Notes: generated by a model from the sequence alone, not told the origin. A stretch of 64,000 nt of DNA from Chitinophaga sedimenti (GCF_023156195.1 NZ_JAKUKA010000001.1:1860001-1924000); one strand, 5' to 3'. Counted from the stretch's first letter, positions 10,778 through 21,931 are shown. Numbers and translations are program-made.

Positions 10778-11911
10778 TGCTGAAGAAGATATTTGGACAA
10801 CTACATTTATGGCTGGGGCTTTGCTCCGGCCTTGTAGTTTTAGTAGTGACGGTAACCGGCGCCATCATGGTATTTGAAGACGAACTGGAGCCATTGCTTT
10901 ACTACAAGTTTTATCATGCGGAACAGGTACAGGCCGCACGATTGCCGCTCGACCGCCTGAAACAACAGGCCGAAACCGTGGCCCCGGTGGTAAATATCAC
11001 CATGGAAACCGATGCGCCTGACCGCAATGTGGTGTTCTCCTGCCTGGAAAACAAAGTATTCACCCTGGTGGCCGTAGATCCTTACACTGGCAGGATCGCC
11101 GGACAAATGAAAGAGAAAGGCCGCTTCTTTGATGTGACGGAAGACCTGCACCGCAGGCTGTTAGCCGGCGATGTAGGCAAAGCCATTACCGGTGTAAGCT
11201 GCCTGATCTTTCTCTTTTAGTGCTCTCAGGCATTGTGCTTTGGTGGCCCAAAAAGTGGAAAGGATTAAAACAGCGCCTGCAGGTTAAAACCGGCGGCAGC
11301 ACCAAACGAATGATCTGGGACCTGCATGCCGTAGGCGGCTTCTATGTACACCTGCTCGTATTTGCGATGGCCTTCACCGGCCTGACCTGGAGTTACCGCT
11401 GGTTTAACAATGGTATCTTTTTAGTGTTTGATGGCAAGCCGCAGCAGCGTAAGAATACCCCGGACAATGGCGTAATACAACTCCCCGGCGCCCATTTTTA
11501 CGAAAACCTGTATAACGACGTCAACCGCGAACTCCCCTACCGCGGTGAGGTACGCCTCAATATCCCACTGGCCGACAGCCTTTCCATCACGGTCTCCAAA
11601 CGCAACGACGAGGCATCGGTCGACAACGTTGTCGACTTCCTCTTTACGAGAAGGGCACCGGCAGGTTGCTGGAAAAACGTTTGTATAAGCACGAAACAAC
11701 CGGCATGAAGGTGCGCAGGCTGGTACTGCCTGTCCACTCCGGCAGCATCTACGGCTGGCCTACCAAAATCGTGGCATTCGCCGGCTGCCTGTTCGCGGTG
11801 TCGCTGCCGGTAACGGGGTTCCTGGTTTGGTGGAACAGGAAAAAGAAGAAGCCGAAGGGGGCTGTACAGGAGGTGAAGGCCAGCGCCGATGGTTCAGTGG
11901 TGGTTGGGTGA
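10777..11911 (+). CDS. PepSY-associated TM helix protein, siderophore-linked (frameshifted)
   Basis: About 378 residues with four membrane helices: LHLWLGLCSGLVVLVVTVTG near the N-terminus, GVSCLIFLFLVLSGIVLWWP, VGGFYVHLLVFAMAFTGLTW, and IVAFAGCLFAVSLPVTGFLV before a Lys-rich tail. WLGL and the conserved His residues (LHRR, LHAVGG) fit the PepSY_TM family, inner-membrane proteins proposed to reduce or unload ferric siderophores. Frames break near 11214 (T4 to T5 restores IFLFLVLSG) and near 11645 (one T restores DFLFYEKGTGRLL). It overlaps the TonB receptor stop and probably completes the iron-acquisition pair. Confidence 0.85.
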
Positions 11912-12068
11912 TGGTTCGGTGACGGTTCCGCACTGGTGACACGTCCTAAAATGGGTTTACAAGGCGGTGAAATTGCACGCTAATTCTACTGTAATTCTAC
12001 TATAATGCTACCATCAGTGCTATGCAAGTCCATCCCTAAGGCATTCCCAGTGCACGGCGAAAGGCAGG

Positions 12069-12482
12069 TTATAGCTTCCGGCCGCGACGGTACAACACCG
12101 CCTCATGCATCACTTTATGCGCATCCACCAACCGCAACTGTATCCGCTCCGGTGCATGGTAACGGCTGGCCCAGGTATGGATGTCCATATACCGCCAATC
12201 CTTTCGTTTATAGATCCCCGAGGGGTAATACACGCGTTTATAGGAACCGAACACCCGCAGCGTGTCGGTATTGTCTATGATGAGCCGTCCTTTGTAATGG
12301 ATATTTTCCTCAAGGGTATCTATCTGGAAGTAATAGGTATGCGAACTATCCTTACCCTCGAAGGCAGCCTGGCGGTAGCCGATGTATAATTGAGCATAGC
12401 CGCGGTCCAGCATGCTGCTGCCCCGAAAGCAGGCCGGCGAGATCAACACCAGGAAAACCACAACTAACGGATGCCGTTTCAT
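12069..12482 (-). CDS. Hypothetical exported protein
   Basis: An intact frame of 137 residues with an N-terminal hydrophobic stretch (MKRHPLVVVFLVLISPAC) that could be a lipoprotein signal. The rest is charged and rich in Tyr and Arg (DRGYAQLYIGYRQAAFEG, HYKGRLIIDNTDTLRVFG, RVYYPSGIYKRKDWRYMDIH), perhaps a small beta sheet protein. It stands alone between the PepSY gene (convergent) and the leu operon (divergent). Its codon usage resembles that of the neighbours, so I take it as real. I recognise no family. Confidence 0.55.
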   Translation of the reverse strand: MKRHPLVVVFLVLISPACFRGSSMLDRGYAQLYIGYRQAAFEGKDSSHTYYFQIDTLEENIHYKGRLIIDNTDTLRVFGSYKRVYYPSGIYKRKDWRYMDIHTWASRYHAPERIQLRLVDAHKVMHEAVLYRRGRKL

Positions 12483-12793
12483 ACCATACTAATATAAGAA
12501 GTGTTTTCCACGGATGACATTCCCCTACATAAAAGGAGGCTATTTGTCATTATAATGTCACAATTAAAATCTAACCCTTGCAAGTTTAGCCCGCCTCGTG
12601 AAACACACCATCAACCTAATCTAATGCGTTGATTATAAAGTTTTTGCTAAGGCAACACCAGGCTTAAAACCATGCCGAAAGACTTGGTTTTCGCCTGAAC
12701 GAACGCTACTTCGCATTAGAAAATTTTTGAAAAATGTGTGATCTTGTGGACAATATCTAAGGATTTAAGGGCAATATTATAAATTTATCAAAA
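12483..12793. other. Divergent intergenic region upstream of the leu operon
   Basis: 311 bp without a gene. It contains an AT-rich palindrome CATTATAATG (12548-12557) and a two-part hairpin at 12660-12696. No leucine-rich leader peptide was seen. It presumably holds the promoter and leader of leuC. Confidence 0.6.
12660..12696 (+). promoter_or_regulatory. Leader hairpin of the leu operon
   Basis: AGGC and AAAACCA pair with TGGTTTT and GCCT around a 12-base loop, giving an 11-bp stem with a small internal loop. It lies about 100 bp before leuC. No T-run follows, so it is not a simple terminator; a leader structure controlling leuC expression is possible. Confidence 0.35.
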
Positions 12794-14205
12794 ATGAGCA
12801 GCAACGCACCCAGTACGTTATTTGACAAAGTATGGGATTCACACGTGGTGAGAAAGATTGAAGATGGGCCGGATGTGTTTTTATTGACCGGCATTTTATT
12901 CACGAAGTGACCAGCCCGGTGGCGTTCCTCGGACTGGAAAACCGCGGGCTTAAAGTGATGTTCCCGGAAAAAACCTTTGCCACGGCGGACCACAACACAC
13001 CAACGATCAACCAGCACCTGCCGGTGCAGGACCCGCTTTCTGCCAACCAATTGAAAGCACTCGAAACCAACTCCGCGAAATACGGTATCTCCCATTGGGG
13101 GCTCGGTAATCCTAAGAACGGTATTGTGCACGTGGTAGGACCCGAAAACGGCATTACCCTCCCCGGTATGACGATCGTGTGCGGCGACTCCCACACCTCT
13201 ACCCATGGCGCGTTTGGCGCGATCGCTTTTGGCATCGGCACCTCCGAAGTAGAGATGGTACTGTCGTCGCAGTGCATCATGCAACCCAAGCCTAAAAAGA
13301 TGCGCCTGAATGTAAACGGCAAACTGGGCAAGGGCGTAACACCGAAAGACGTTGTACTCTATATTATTTCCCAACTCACCGCAGCAGGCGCCACCGGCTA
13401 CTTCACGGAATTTGCCGGCGACGTGTTCCGCAACATGAGCATGGAAGGTCGCATGACCGTGTGCAACATGAGCATTGAGATGGGCGCCCGCGGTGGTATC
13501 ATCGCCCCGGACGAAACTACCTTTGCGTATATAAAAGGCCGCGAAAAAGCACCGCAGGGTGAAGCATGGGACAAAGCGCTGGCCTACTGGAAAACACTGC
13601 AAACCGACGAGGGGGCTGTGTTTGACCAGGAGCATACTTATAATGCAGCCGACATTGAACCGATGATTACTTACGGTACCAACCCGGGCATGGGCATGGG
13701 TATTACCCAACACATTCCCATGGCGGCAGCAGCCGGCGGCAGCAAAGCCAGCTACGATAAATCGCTCGAGTACATGGGCTTCCATGAAGAAGAAGCGATG
13801 CTGGGCAAAAAGGTGGATTATGTTTTCATCGGCAGTTGTACGAACGGCCGCATCGAGGATTTCCGCGCATTCGCCTCTATTGTAAAAGGAAGGAAGAAAG
13901 CAGATCATATCACGGCATGGATCGTTCCCGGTTCGCACATCGTGGAACAGCAGATCAAGGACGAAGGCATCCTGGACATACTGACCAACGCTGGCTTCCA
14001 GTTACGCCAGCCCGGTTGCTCCGCGTGCCTGGCTATGAACGACGATAAGATTCCTGCCGGTAAGTACGCGGTGAGCACGAGCAACCGCAACTTCGAAGGC
14101 AGGCAGGGCCCCGGCGCCCGCACCCTGCTGGCAAGTCCCCTTGTAGCAGCAGCAGCAGCGGTAACCGGCGTTGTAACCGATCCGCGCGAACTCCTGGCCG
14201 ACTAA
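12794..14205 (+). CDS. leuC: 3-isopropylmalate dehydratase large subunit (frameshifted)
   Basis: About 470 residues, normal length. It isomerises 2-isopropylmalate to 3-isopropylmalate in leucine synthesis, and (R)-citramalate to 3-methylmalate in the citramalate route, together with LeuD. It is an aconitase-type 4Fe-4S enzyme: [20 protein letters not shown], then the cluster cysteines in [11 protein letters not shown] and [10 protein letters not shown]. The true start is ATG 12794 ([19 protein letters not shown]). The frame breaks in a T5 run near 12880; one T gives [15 protein letters not shown]. It is first in the leuC-leuD-cimA-leuB operon, 37 bp before leuD. Confidence 0.96.
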
Positions 14206-14242
14206 TTCCATCTACCTAAAACGACTAACGAGATTACAGATA

Positions 14243-14839
14243 ATGGCTTACGATAAATTTACCGTACTTACCAGCTCGGCAGTGCCGATGCCCATCGAAA
14301 ACGTGGACACCGACCAGATCATTCCCGCCCGCTTCCTGAAAGCAACAGAGCGTAAGGGCTTCGGCGACAACCTGTTCCGCGACTGGCGCTATAACGGCGA
14401 CGATACGCCGAAACAGGACTTCGTTTTAAACAACCCGATATATACCGGCAAAATCCTTGTTGCCGGCAAAAATTTCGGCAGCGGCTCCAGCCGCGAACAC
14501 GCCGCGTGGGCCATTTACGACTATGGCTTCCGCTGTGTGGTGTCGAGCTTTTTCGCAGACATCTTTAAGAATAACTCGTTGAACATCGGCATCCTGCCGG
14601 TAACGGTATCTCCCGCTTTCCTCGACCGCATTTTTACGGCGATTGAAGCTGATCCTAATGCACAACTGGAGGTGAACCTGCCCGGGCAGAAAATCACTAT
14701 CCTGGCAACCGGCGAAAGCGAAAGCTTCGACATCAACAGTTATAAAAAACATAACCTGACCAATGGTTTCGACGATATCGATTACCTGCAGGCGATGAAA
14801 GACGAGATACAAACATTTGCTGCGAAAAGCATGTACTAA
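14243..14839 (+). CDS. leuD: 3-isopropylmalate dehydratase small subunit
   Basis: An intact frame of 198 residues, the swivel-domain partner of LeuC. Diagnostic parts are MPIENVDTDQIIPARFLK near the N-terminus, GKNFGSGSSREHAAWAIYDY at about residue 75 (substrate-binding GSGSSREHA loop) and ILPVTVSPAFLD. It completes the isomerase that acts on both isopropylmalate and, in this operon, citramalate. It lies 14 bp before cimA with an AGAGAG-type ribosome site between them. One of the few genes here with no frame break. Confidence 0.97.
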   Translation: MAYDKFTVLTSSAVPMPIENVDTDQIIPARFLKATERKGFGDNLFRDWRYNGDDTPKQDFVLNNPIYTGKILVAGKNFGSGSSREHAAWAIYDYGFRCVVSSFFADIFKNNSLNIGILPVTVSPAFLDRIFTAIEADPNAQLEVNLPGQKITILATGESESFDINSYKKHNLTNGFDDIDYLQAMKDEIQTFAAKSMY

Positions 14840-14853
14840 CAACCAGAGAGATT

Positions 14854-16373
14854 ATGCCAACGGCGCCACGTTATATAGAAATAATGGACACTACCCTGCG
14901 CGACGGCGAGCAGACGAGTGGTGTGAGCTTCTCCCCTTCCGAAAAGCTCACCATTGCTCAATTACTGCTCACCGAAGTAAAGGTAGACCGCATCGAGATT
15001 GCTTCGGCGCGCGTGTCCGACGGTGAGTTTGCTGCCGTAAAGGCCATTACCAAATGGGCCAAAGCCAATGGCTACCTGGACCGGGTAGAGGTGCTCACCT
15101 TTGTAGACGGCGATGTATCGGTACAATGGATGCAGAAAGCCGGCGCCAAAGTGATGAACCTGCTCACCAAAGGCTCACTTAATCATCTTACGCATCAACT
15201 TAAAAAGAAACCGGAGCAGCACTTTGCAGAAGTAGCCGCGGTCATTGCACTGGCCCGTAAAAAGGCCTGGAGTGTAATGTATACCTCGAAGACTGGAGCA
15301 ATGGCATGCGGCACTCACGGGAATATGTATACGAATTTCTCGACTTCCTGCGGGACCAGCCCGTAAAGCGCATTATGCTGCCCGATACCCTCGGTGTGCT
15401 GATCCCTTCCGAAGTACAGGAATTCATTTCGGACATAGTGGCCCGCTATCCCAAACTGCACTTCGACTTTCACGCACACAACGACTACGACCTGGGTACC
15501 GCTAATGTACTGGAGGGTGTAAAAGCCGGCGCACACGGCCTGCACCTCACCATTAACGGGATGGGCGAAAGGGCCGGTAACGCACCACTGGCCAGCGCTA
15601 TCGCCGTACTGAACGATTTTATGCCCGATGTAAAAACAGCGGTGGCAGAAAAATCATTGTACAGCGTAAGTAAACTCGTGGAAACCTTCTCCGGCTTCCG
15701 CATCCCCGCGAATAAACCAGTAGTGGGCGAAAATGTGTTTACGCAAACGGCCGGCATCCATGCCGACGGTGATAAAAAGAACAAGCTCTATTTCTCCGAC
15801 CTGATGCCCGAACGCTTCGGTCGCCAGCGCAAATATGCACTGGGCAAAACCAGTGGCAAGGCCAACATCGAGAATAACCTGCACGCCCCGGGCATACAGC
15901 TTTCCGAAGCCGACCTGAAAAAGGTAACACAGAAAATCATAGAACTGGGCGACAAAAAGAAGTAGTAACGCAGGCCGATCTGCCCTACGTGATTTCCGAT
16001 ATCCGGATTCCAATACCATCGTGGAAAAGGTGAAGATCGAGGACTATGTGTTATCGCATTCCAAGAACCTGAAACCTTCTGCCACCGTGCGTATCGTGGT
16101 AGATGGCGAAGTGTTTGAAGAGCATGCGCAGGGCGATGGTCAGTACGATGCGTTCATGAATGCATTAAAACGCATCTACAAAAAGAAGAAGCAGGAATTA
16201 CCCGGACTCAGCGACTACTCCGTACGGATTCCCCCGGTGGTAAAACTGATGCGCTTTGCGAAACGGTGATTACCTGGAACCATAAGGAGCGTGAGTTTAA
16301 GACCCGCGGCCTGGATAGCGACCAAACGGTATCCGCGATTAAGGCAACACAAAAAATGCTCAACCTGATTTAA
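14854..16373 (+). CDS. cimA: (R)-citramalate synthase, Leptospira type (frameshifted)
   Basis: About 507 residues. It should condense pyruvate with acetyl-CoA to (R)-citramalate, the threonine-independent start of isoleucine synthesis. The HMGL-like TIM barrel starts with [20 protein letters not shown]; the metal motif is [10 protein letters not shown] and the C-terminal LeuA regulatory domain holds [20 protein letters not shown]. After repair, residues known from the Leptospira enzyme fall at the same numbers: Arg16, Asp17, Leu81, Leu104, Tyr144 and Glu146. The two Leu and the Tyr form a pyruvate-sized pocket, which argues against a plain isopropylmalate synthase. Four single-base breaks occur, near 15268, 15963, 16005 and 16231. 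It ends 8 bp before leuB. Confidence 0.9.
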
Positions 16374-16381
16374 ACATAAGC

Positions 16382-17454
16382 ATGGCAAGCAAACACATTT
16401 TAATTGTTCCAGGCGATGGCATTGGACAAGAAGTAACCGCAGTCGGTAAAAAAGTACTCGATAAAATAGCCGCTAAATTCGGCCACACTTTTACGACGAC
16501 GAAGCCCTGATCGGGCACGTAGCCATAGAAGCAACCGGTACTCCCCTGCCGGATGAGTCGTTGGAAAAGATGCGCAAATCAGACGCCGTACTGTTCGGCG
16601 CTGTAGGCCATCCCAAATATGACAATGATCCTTCTGCCAAAGTACGCCCTGAACAAGGACTGCTGAAAATGCGCAAGGAACTCGGCTTGTACGCCAACCT
16701 GCGCCCCATCAAGCTGTTCGATGAACTGCTCGGCGCCTCCAGCATTAAGCCAGAGATCCTGAAAGGCGCGGACATCCTGTTTTTCCGCGAGCTGACGGGT
16801 GATATTTATTTTGGGGAGAAAGGCCGCAGGAATGACGGCGACACCGCTTACGACATTGCGGAGTATAGCCGCTACGAGGTAGAACGTATTGCACGCAAAG
16901 CCTTTGAAGCCGCCCGTACCCGCCGTAAAAAACTGTGTTCGGTAGATAAGGCCAATGTGATTGAAACCTCCCGCCTCTGGCGCGAAGTTGTGCAGAAAGT
17001 GGCGCTGGAATACCCGGACGTGGAAGTGGAACACCAGTTCGTAGACGCCACCGCTATGTTGCTGATTAAAGATCCGCGCCGTTTCGACGTGGTGGTAACC
17101 GCGAACCTGTTCGGCGACATCCTCACCGACGAAGCATCGCAGATCGCAGGCTCTATGGGCATGCTGGCCTCCGCTTCCATCGGTGACGGAACGGGCGTGT
17201 ACGAACCTATTCACGGTTCCGCACATGACATTACCGGCAAGGGTGTGGCCAATCCGCTGGCTTCTATCCTGAGCGCCGCCCTCCTGCTCGATATCAGCTT
17301 CGGCATGAAGCCCGAATCAGCAGCAGTGATCAATGCCGTGGACAAGGTACTGAAAGCCGGCTTCCGCACCCGCGACATCGCGGACGCGACAACGCCCGCC
17401 GCCAATATCCCGGGCACGGACGCCATCGGAGAAGAAGTGTTGAAGTATATCTGA
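16382..17454 (+). CDS. leuB: 3-isopropylmalate dehydrogenase (frameshifted)
   Basis: About 357 residues, normal length. It oxidatively decarboxylates 3-isopropylmalate with NAD, and 3-methylmalate in the citramalate route. The start ATG 16382 reads [18 protein letters not shown]. Key segments are [34 protein letters not shown], the metal site in [21 protein letters not shown], and [18 protein letters not shown] before the NAD pocket. One T is missing near 16495, which restores [19 protein letters not shown]. It is last in the leu operon and is followed by a strong hairpin terminator. Confidence 0.95.
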
Positions 17455-17473
17455 TATGTTTTGTTTTTGGTCT

Positions 17474-17503
17474 GCGCGCATCCTTATGGGTGCGCGCTTT
17501 TTA
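17474..17503 (+). terminator. Terminator after leuB
   Basis: GCGCGCATCC and GGGTGCGCGC pair around TTAT and are followed by five T. It ends the leu operon and overlaps the stop of the convergent ThuA-like gene. Confidence 0.9.
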
Positions 17504-18243
17504 TTGTGCCGCCCAGAAGATAGCATTGCGAAAAAGGGTCTTGTAGGCAGCATTATCGAAAAGATCGGGCGAATGCCCCATGAAGATATACACGTTGCGG
17601 GCCTTGTATTTCGGGTTGGTCCAGATCACGGGATGATCCCCCATCTTCTTGTCTGATGCCGGCCGGTAGCTGTCTTCCTCTACGTTGGCCAACACGGTAA
17701 CCTGCGGCCTTGGGCTTTTATCATAGGTATACCACTCCTCTGTTTTTATGTTGAAGGCTTTACTGATGTCTTTGAATAATGGATGCTCCGGCACTTCCAC
17801 CCGCACCGTGCCCGATGCAAACGTAGCAATGTAATCCCTGAACCGGATCTCCCCATGAACCGGTAAAACCAGTCCCACAGCCCATAGCCGTCAAACTCGC
17901 CCAGCAAAGTAGCGTGATGAAATCCAATCCAGCCGCCACGCCCTTCATTGATATACTGTTCAAACGCCCGCGCCGCCTTATCCTTCCAGCCGTAAGGCGG
18001 ATAATCCAGTTGAATGAAGAGGCGATACTTAGAGAGGTAAGCACTGTCGATGTTGGCTGTGTTGTGGATGTAGTCGATCACGAAGTTACTGTCGGCCGCC
18101 AGCTGATCGAGCCACATCTTTGCCGCGCCTGAGTAAGCAATGTGATGGCCGCTGCTTTCGGCCAGGGCAAGCACACGAAAGCGCGGTCCAGGTTTTACCG
18201 CGAACAGGCAACAACTGAGCAGGATGGATTTGAAAAGCATCAT
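17501..18243 (-). CDS. ThuA-like domain protein, exported (frameshifted)
   Basis: About 248 residues with a short signal (MMLFKSILLSCCLFAVKPG). The fold is that of the ThuA/trehalose-utilisation group, a class I glutamine-amidotransferase-like sheet: FRVLALAESSGHHIAYS, GGWIGFHHATLLGEFDGYG, VEVPEHPLFKDISKAF, EEWYTYDKSPRP and NVYIFMGHSPDLFDNAAY. Such proteins are usually linked to sugar or polyol turnover in the periplasm; the substrate is unknown. The frame breaks at a C4 run, 17851-17854; one base gives RFMGEIRFRDYIATF. Start and neighbours (divergent esterase, convergent leuB) suggest a single-gene transcript. Confidence 0.82.
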
Positions 18244-18258
18244 TTCAAGATAGAAAAA

Positions 18259-18266
18259 TAGTTTTG
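18259..18266 (+). promoter_or_regulatory. -7 promoter box of the esterase gene
   Basis: TAGTTTTG matches TAnnTTTG and lies 25 bp before the ATG at 18292. Confidence 0.5.
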
Positions 18267-18291
18267 TATATTCGATACAGAACCCTTCAAC

Positions 18292-19233
18292 ATGAAAAAG
18301 CTATTCCTTTCTATTGCCCCGCTGCTACTGCTGCAACTCGCCGTAAAGGCACAACAGACAGCCGAGAAATTCGTTATTGAAACCAAATATTTATTGGCCC
18401 TGCCGGAAGGCTATAGTGCCGACACCGCACAACGCTGGCCCCTGCTAATTTTCCTGCATGGCGCAGGCGAAACGGGCACCGATATCAATAAAGTAAAAGC
18501 ACACGGTCCCGCCAAACTGATAGAAGCCGGTAAAAAATACCCGTTTATCGTGGTATCGCCGCAAACAAGTACCTATGGCTGGCAGCCCGACCAGGTGTAC
18601 CAGCTGTTACTGAACCTCAAGAAGCAATACAGGGTAGACAACGACCGCATTTACCTTACCGGCCTTAGCATGGGCGGTTTTGGCACCTGGGCGCTTGCCA
18701 TCAAACACCCCGAAGAATTTGCCGCCATCGCTCCTATCTGCGGCGGCGGAGACACGACGGATATCTGGAAGTTGCGCTACACCCCACCTGGTGTTTTCAC
18801 GGGGCAAAAGATGATGTGGTCGCCATCGGTAACAGCGAAAAAATGGTAAACGCGCTCAAACGCTACAACAGCGCCGTAAAATTCACCGTTTATCCCGAAG
18901 CTAAACACGACAGCTGGACCGTAACGTACGACAACCCGGAGTTCTATTCTGGCTGCTGGCCCAACGTAAACATCGCTATCAGACCGTATCCGTGGACGCT
19001 AAAACATTATCCGGTTACAATGGCCGCTACACCAACGATAAAAAGACACCGTACAGGTAGTGGCAGAGGGCGCCAACCTGATCATCAAAGCGCCCGGTCA
19101 TAATGTTCAACTGAAACCGGCGTCGAATACTTTGTTCTATTGGGACGAGAAAGTGCCGATGGATGTGGAGTTTACGAAGGCGGGCTTTGTGCTGCGGGCA
19201 GACCAGGTACAAAAGTTTCGGAGGGTGAAATAA
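18292..19233 (+). CDS. Secreted carboxylesterase/phospholipase-like alpha/beta hydrolase (frameshifted)
   Basis: About 314 residues with a signal peptide (MKKLFLSIAPLLLLQLAVKAQ). The alpha/beta hydrolase core has an oxyanion segment LLIFLHGAGETGTD, the nucleophile Ser in LTGLSMGGFGTWALA, the acid in FHGAKDDVV and the His in YPEAKHDSW. This is the build of secreted CE1-like and lysophospholipase-like esterases with a PEGYSADTAQRWPL start. A C-terminal beta domain (SGYNGRYTNDKKDTVQVVAE, GFVLRADQVQKFRRVK) follows. Frames break near 18795, 18948 and 19045. It may remove acyl groups from plant polysaccharide, an inference from the many glycosidases around it. Confidence 0.8.
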
Positions 19234-19237
19234 TATA

Positions 19238-19270
19238 TTAAGACGGACGGGCCGTACCCGTCCGTCTTAA
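19238..19270. terminator. Bidirectional hairpin between convergent genes
   Basis: A perfect 14-bp inverted repeat, TTAAGACGGACGGG with its reverse complement, around a 5-base loop. It lies 4 bp after the esterase stop and 3 bp before the stop of the GH2 gene. The outer AA/TT bases could serve both strands. Confidence 0.8.
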
Positions 19271-19273
19271 CCA

Positions 19274-21877
19274 CTACCGCACCTCCACAAACTTCTGCCC
19301 CACATTCCATCCCTCCACTTCCACCAGCGCTCCATCCTTCAAAGCCCCGCTGATTAACACCGTACGGCGTTCACCCGGCAGTACGGACACATAGTTATCA
19401 CTGTAAAATACCGGCAACACCCGTTTCTTCGTTTGTGCATCGACGATAGACAGGCGATTGAAGAATGCGACGGGCCCATTTGCAGGCGCACTGATCGTAA
19501 CGGCAATATCACTGCCCACTTTAACCGCCGTAACAGCTGGAGTGGCGGCGGGTATTTGCTGCAACCCACTGTGTGAGCCGTCCGCTGCAGGCAGCCAATA
19601 TAGGTTTTCGTCCACCACTTCTTTGTTGGTGTTGATGAGTTTTAGCGAGAGGAACACACCCTCTTTCTCCCGGAGTTTATCCAGCCTTCTTTTTTCAGAC
19701 AGATACTTTTGTACCGTTGTTGGCGGGGCTTCTACGAACACCTGCGTGAGCAGGCTATCCCGGCCGCTCATGGTATAGGTTTTCACTTCGAGCATCAGGT
19801 TGCGGGCGTAGGTAAAGCCGTTGTTGACGGACATGATCATACCATCTACCGGGTTGTACATGATGTGCAGCGGTTGACCGCCTTTACGCAGGCCGTACAG
19901 GCAGGCGTTGGGATCCGGTAGTAGTCATACATCTGGCCGCGCATGGCCGTCCACGGATTTTGTGTTTTCCATATGATCACGCCGGTGTACCAATCCCACA
20001 TATGGGCACTGAAGCCCTCCATGAGCGCGCGATACTGATCGTAGTTTACCAGCTGCGCTTTGGTGGCCCAGTCTTCCAGGTCTTTTACTTTTCCATAAGG
20101 CTGAAGGTGCTCGTCGTAACCGATGTACTTATGATATTGCCACACCGAATCCAGCGGTTTACCCGGCGGCACCAGGCTTGCGGCGGGCAGGAAGCGTTCC
20201 AGGGAGCTATAATCCCCCACACCAACAGACCCCACTTCAGAATTAAAAGGAAAGGTACGGTGCTCCCAGAAGATTTCGGGACGTTGTATACCATATGGGC
20301 CATCGCCATTACCACCAATGGTGTTGTACGACATGCTGTCCGAGTTGGAATAGTCGAAGAAGTAGCGGGTACCGTCGAGCGCGGGGAGCAAACTGTCTTT
20401 CATCGCCGCCATGATATCGTCCGGCGGGGTTATTTCATTACCACCACACCAGTAGGCCAGCGATGCGTGGTTGCGCAGCATCTTTACCTGGGTCGGCCAC
20501 CGAGGCCGGGAACAGGTTGTGGTCGTCCGGGTAGGCGCGGCGTGTCCACTGGTCTTCTTTTTTAGCAGGATCGAGCCAGCGGCCGTTACAGTCGCCGGAC
20601 ATCCAGAAGTCCTGGAATACGAGCAGGCCGTATTTGTCACAGGCGGCGTAAAACTCCGGCCGCTCCGTCAGACTGCCGCCCCAGATGCGTATCAGGTTCA
20701 GGTGCATGTCGCGGTGAAAACGAACTTCCGCATCATAACGCGCAGCGCTGAAACGGAACATGGCATCAGAAGCGATCCAGTTCCCTCCTTTGATGAAGAT
20801 GCGCTGCCCGTTTACGCTGGTTTCCCGGCTATTGGTATGTGCATTCCAGTACGTTTGTATTTCGCGGACGCCAACCTGACTGTCGTCAGTGTCCAATACC
20901 TTACCGCCGGCAACAAATTGCAGTTGCAGCGGGTACAAATGCTGTGTGCCATAACCGGCAGGCCACCATAACTTTGGGTTTGCCAGTTGCAGGTCCGGCA
21001 ATTGCACGGTAGTAACCGATTGGGGCGACAGGGTCACCTGCTTTACTACCTGCTTTCCACCTAAAGTATACCGCAGCTGCCCGGCAATGGCTTTATTACC
21101 GGCATTTTCCAGCTCCGCACTTACCTGCACCTGCGCCGGTTGCGTTTGCACACCGGGGAATCGTTTGCCCGGCACGCGGGTAATGATGTGCGGGTGCCGG
21201 ATGCGCACCGCCCCCGTCCGTTCAATGAATACCTTGTCCCAGATGCCGGTGTTACGGTCGCGCATCGGCTGAATCCAATCCCAGCCAGCGGTATACTGCG
21301 GGCCTACATTTTTGGCGATGGTACCGTCTCCGCCCTGACCGCCGTTAGGATTACCCGGAACAGCCGGCGGATATACGATCACGGCCAGCCGGTTTTTACC
21401 GGTAGCAGAAAGCCAGGGCGTAATATTATAGGAATGCCGCAGGTAAGCGCCGTAGTGCCCGGAGCTGGTCAGCTTATGCCCGTTCAGGAAAACGTCGCAG
21501 CCATCGTTTACGCCACGGAAGTGCAGCCATACCTGTCCGTCGCCCCCGGGGCGCGCTTCCGTAAAGTCGTGTGCGAACCAATATGTGTAATGGGCATTGC
21601 CGGTGTGGTAGATGTCCGGGATACGCTCGTTGTTCATCCCATAAAACGGGTCGGGTACGCGGCCGTTATTCAGCAGCGAGGTTAGTACCGTTCCGGGCAC
21701 GGTGGCCGGCATCCATTGTTGTAAAGGGTAGTCTGTACGCGACAAGGTTTCGCCGGGCACGTTCACGTCTTTGCTGGCGGCGCATTGCCAGCCGGTATTC
21801 AGTTCATATTGCGTTTGGGCGAAAGCGCCGCAGGCGGCCAGGAGCAACAGGCTGGCAGCGCCGATGATTTTCAGCAT
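19274..21877 (-). CDS. Glycoside hydrolase family 2, beta-mannosidase/exo-glucosaminidase-like (frameshifted)
   Basis: About 868 residues, exported (MLKIIGAASLLLLAACGAFA). It has a sugar-binding N-terminal domain (VWLHFRGVNDGCDVFLNGHK), an Ig-like domain, and a TIM barrel with IRIWGGSLTERPEFYAACDK, the acid/base Glu in AYWCGGNEITPP and a likely nucleophile Glu in FNSEVGSVG. The stretch YTAGWDWIQPMRDRNTGIWD and IIWKTQNPWTAMRGQMYDYY resemble plant endo-beta-mannosidase and bacterial exo-beta-glucosaminidase. It should cleave beta-linked mannose or glucosamine from glycans. Frames break near 20490 and near 19900. It is monocistronic and convergent with the esterase. Exact substrate uncertain. 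Confidence 0.88.
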
Positions 21878-21931
21878 GACTTAGCGGATTTGGTTCACTG
21901 TCTTACCAAAATAGGAAACCCGCTACATAAA

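Noticed and set aside
20471..21685. Plus-strand frames inside the GH2 gene
   Set aside because: Reverse-strand shadows without start signals; the GH2 motifs are on the minus strand.
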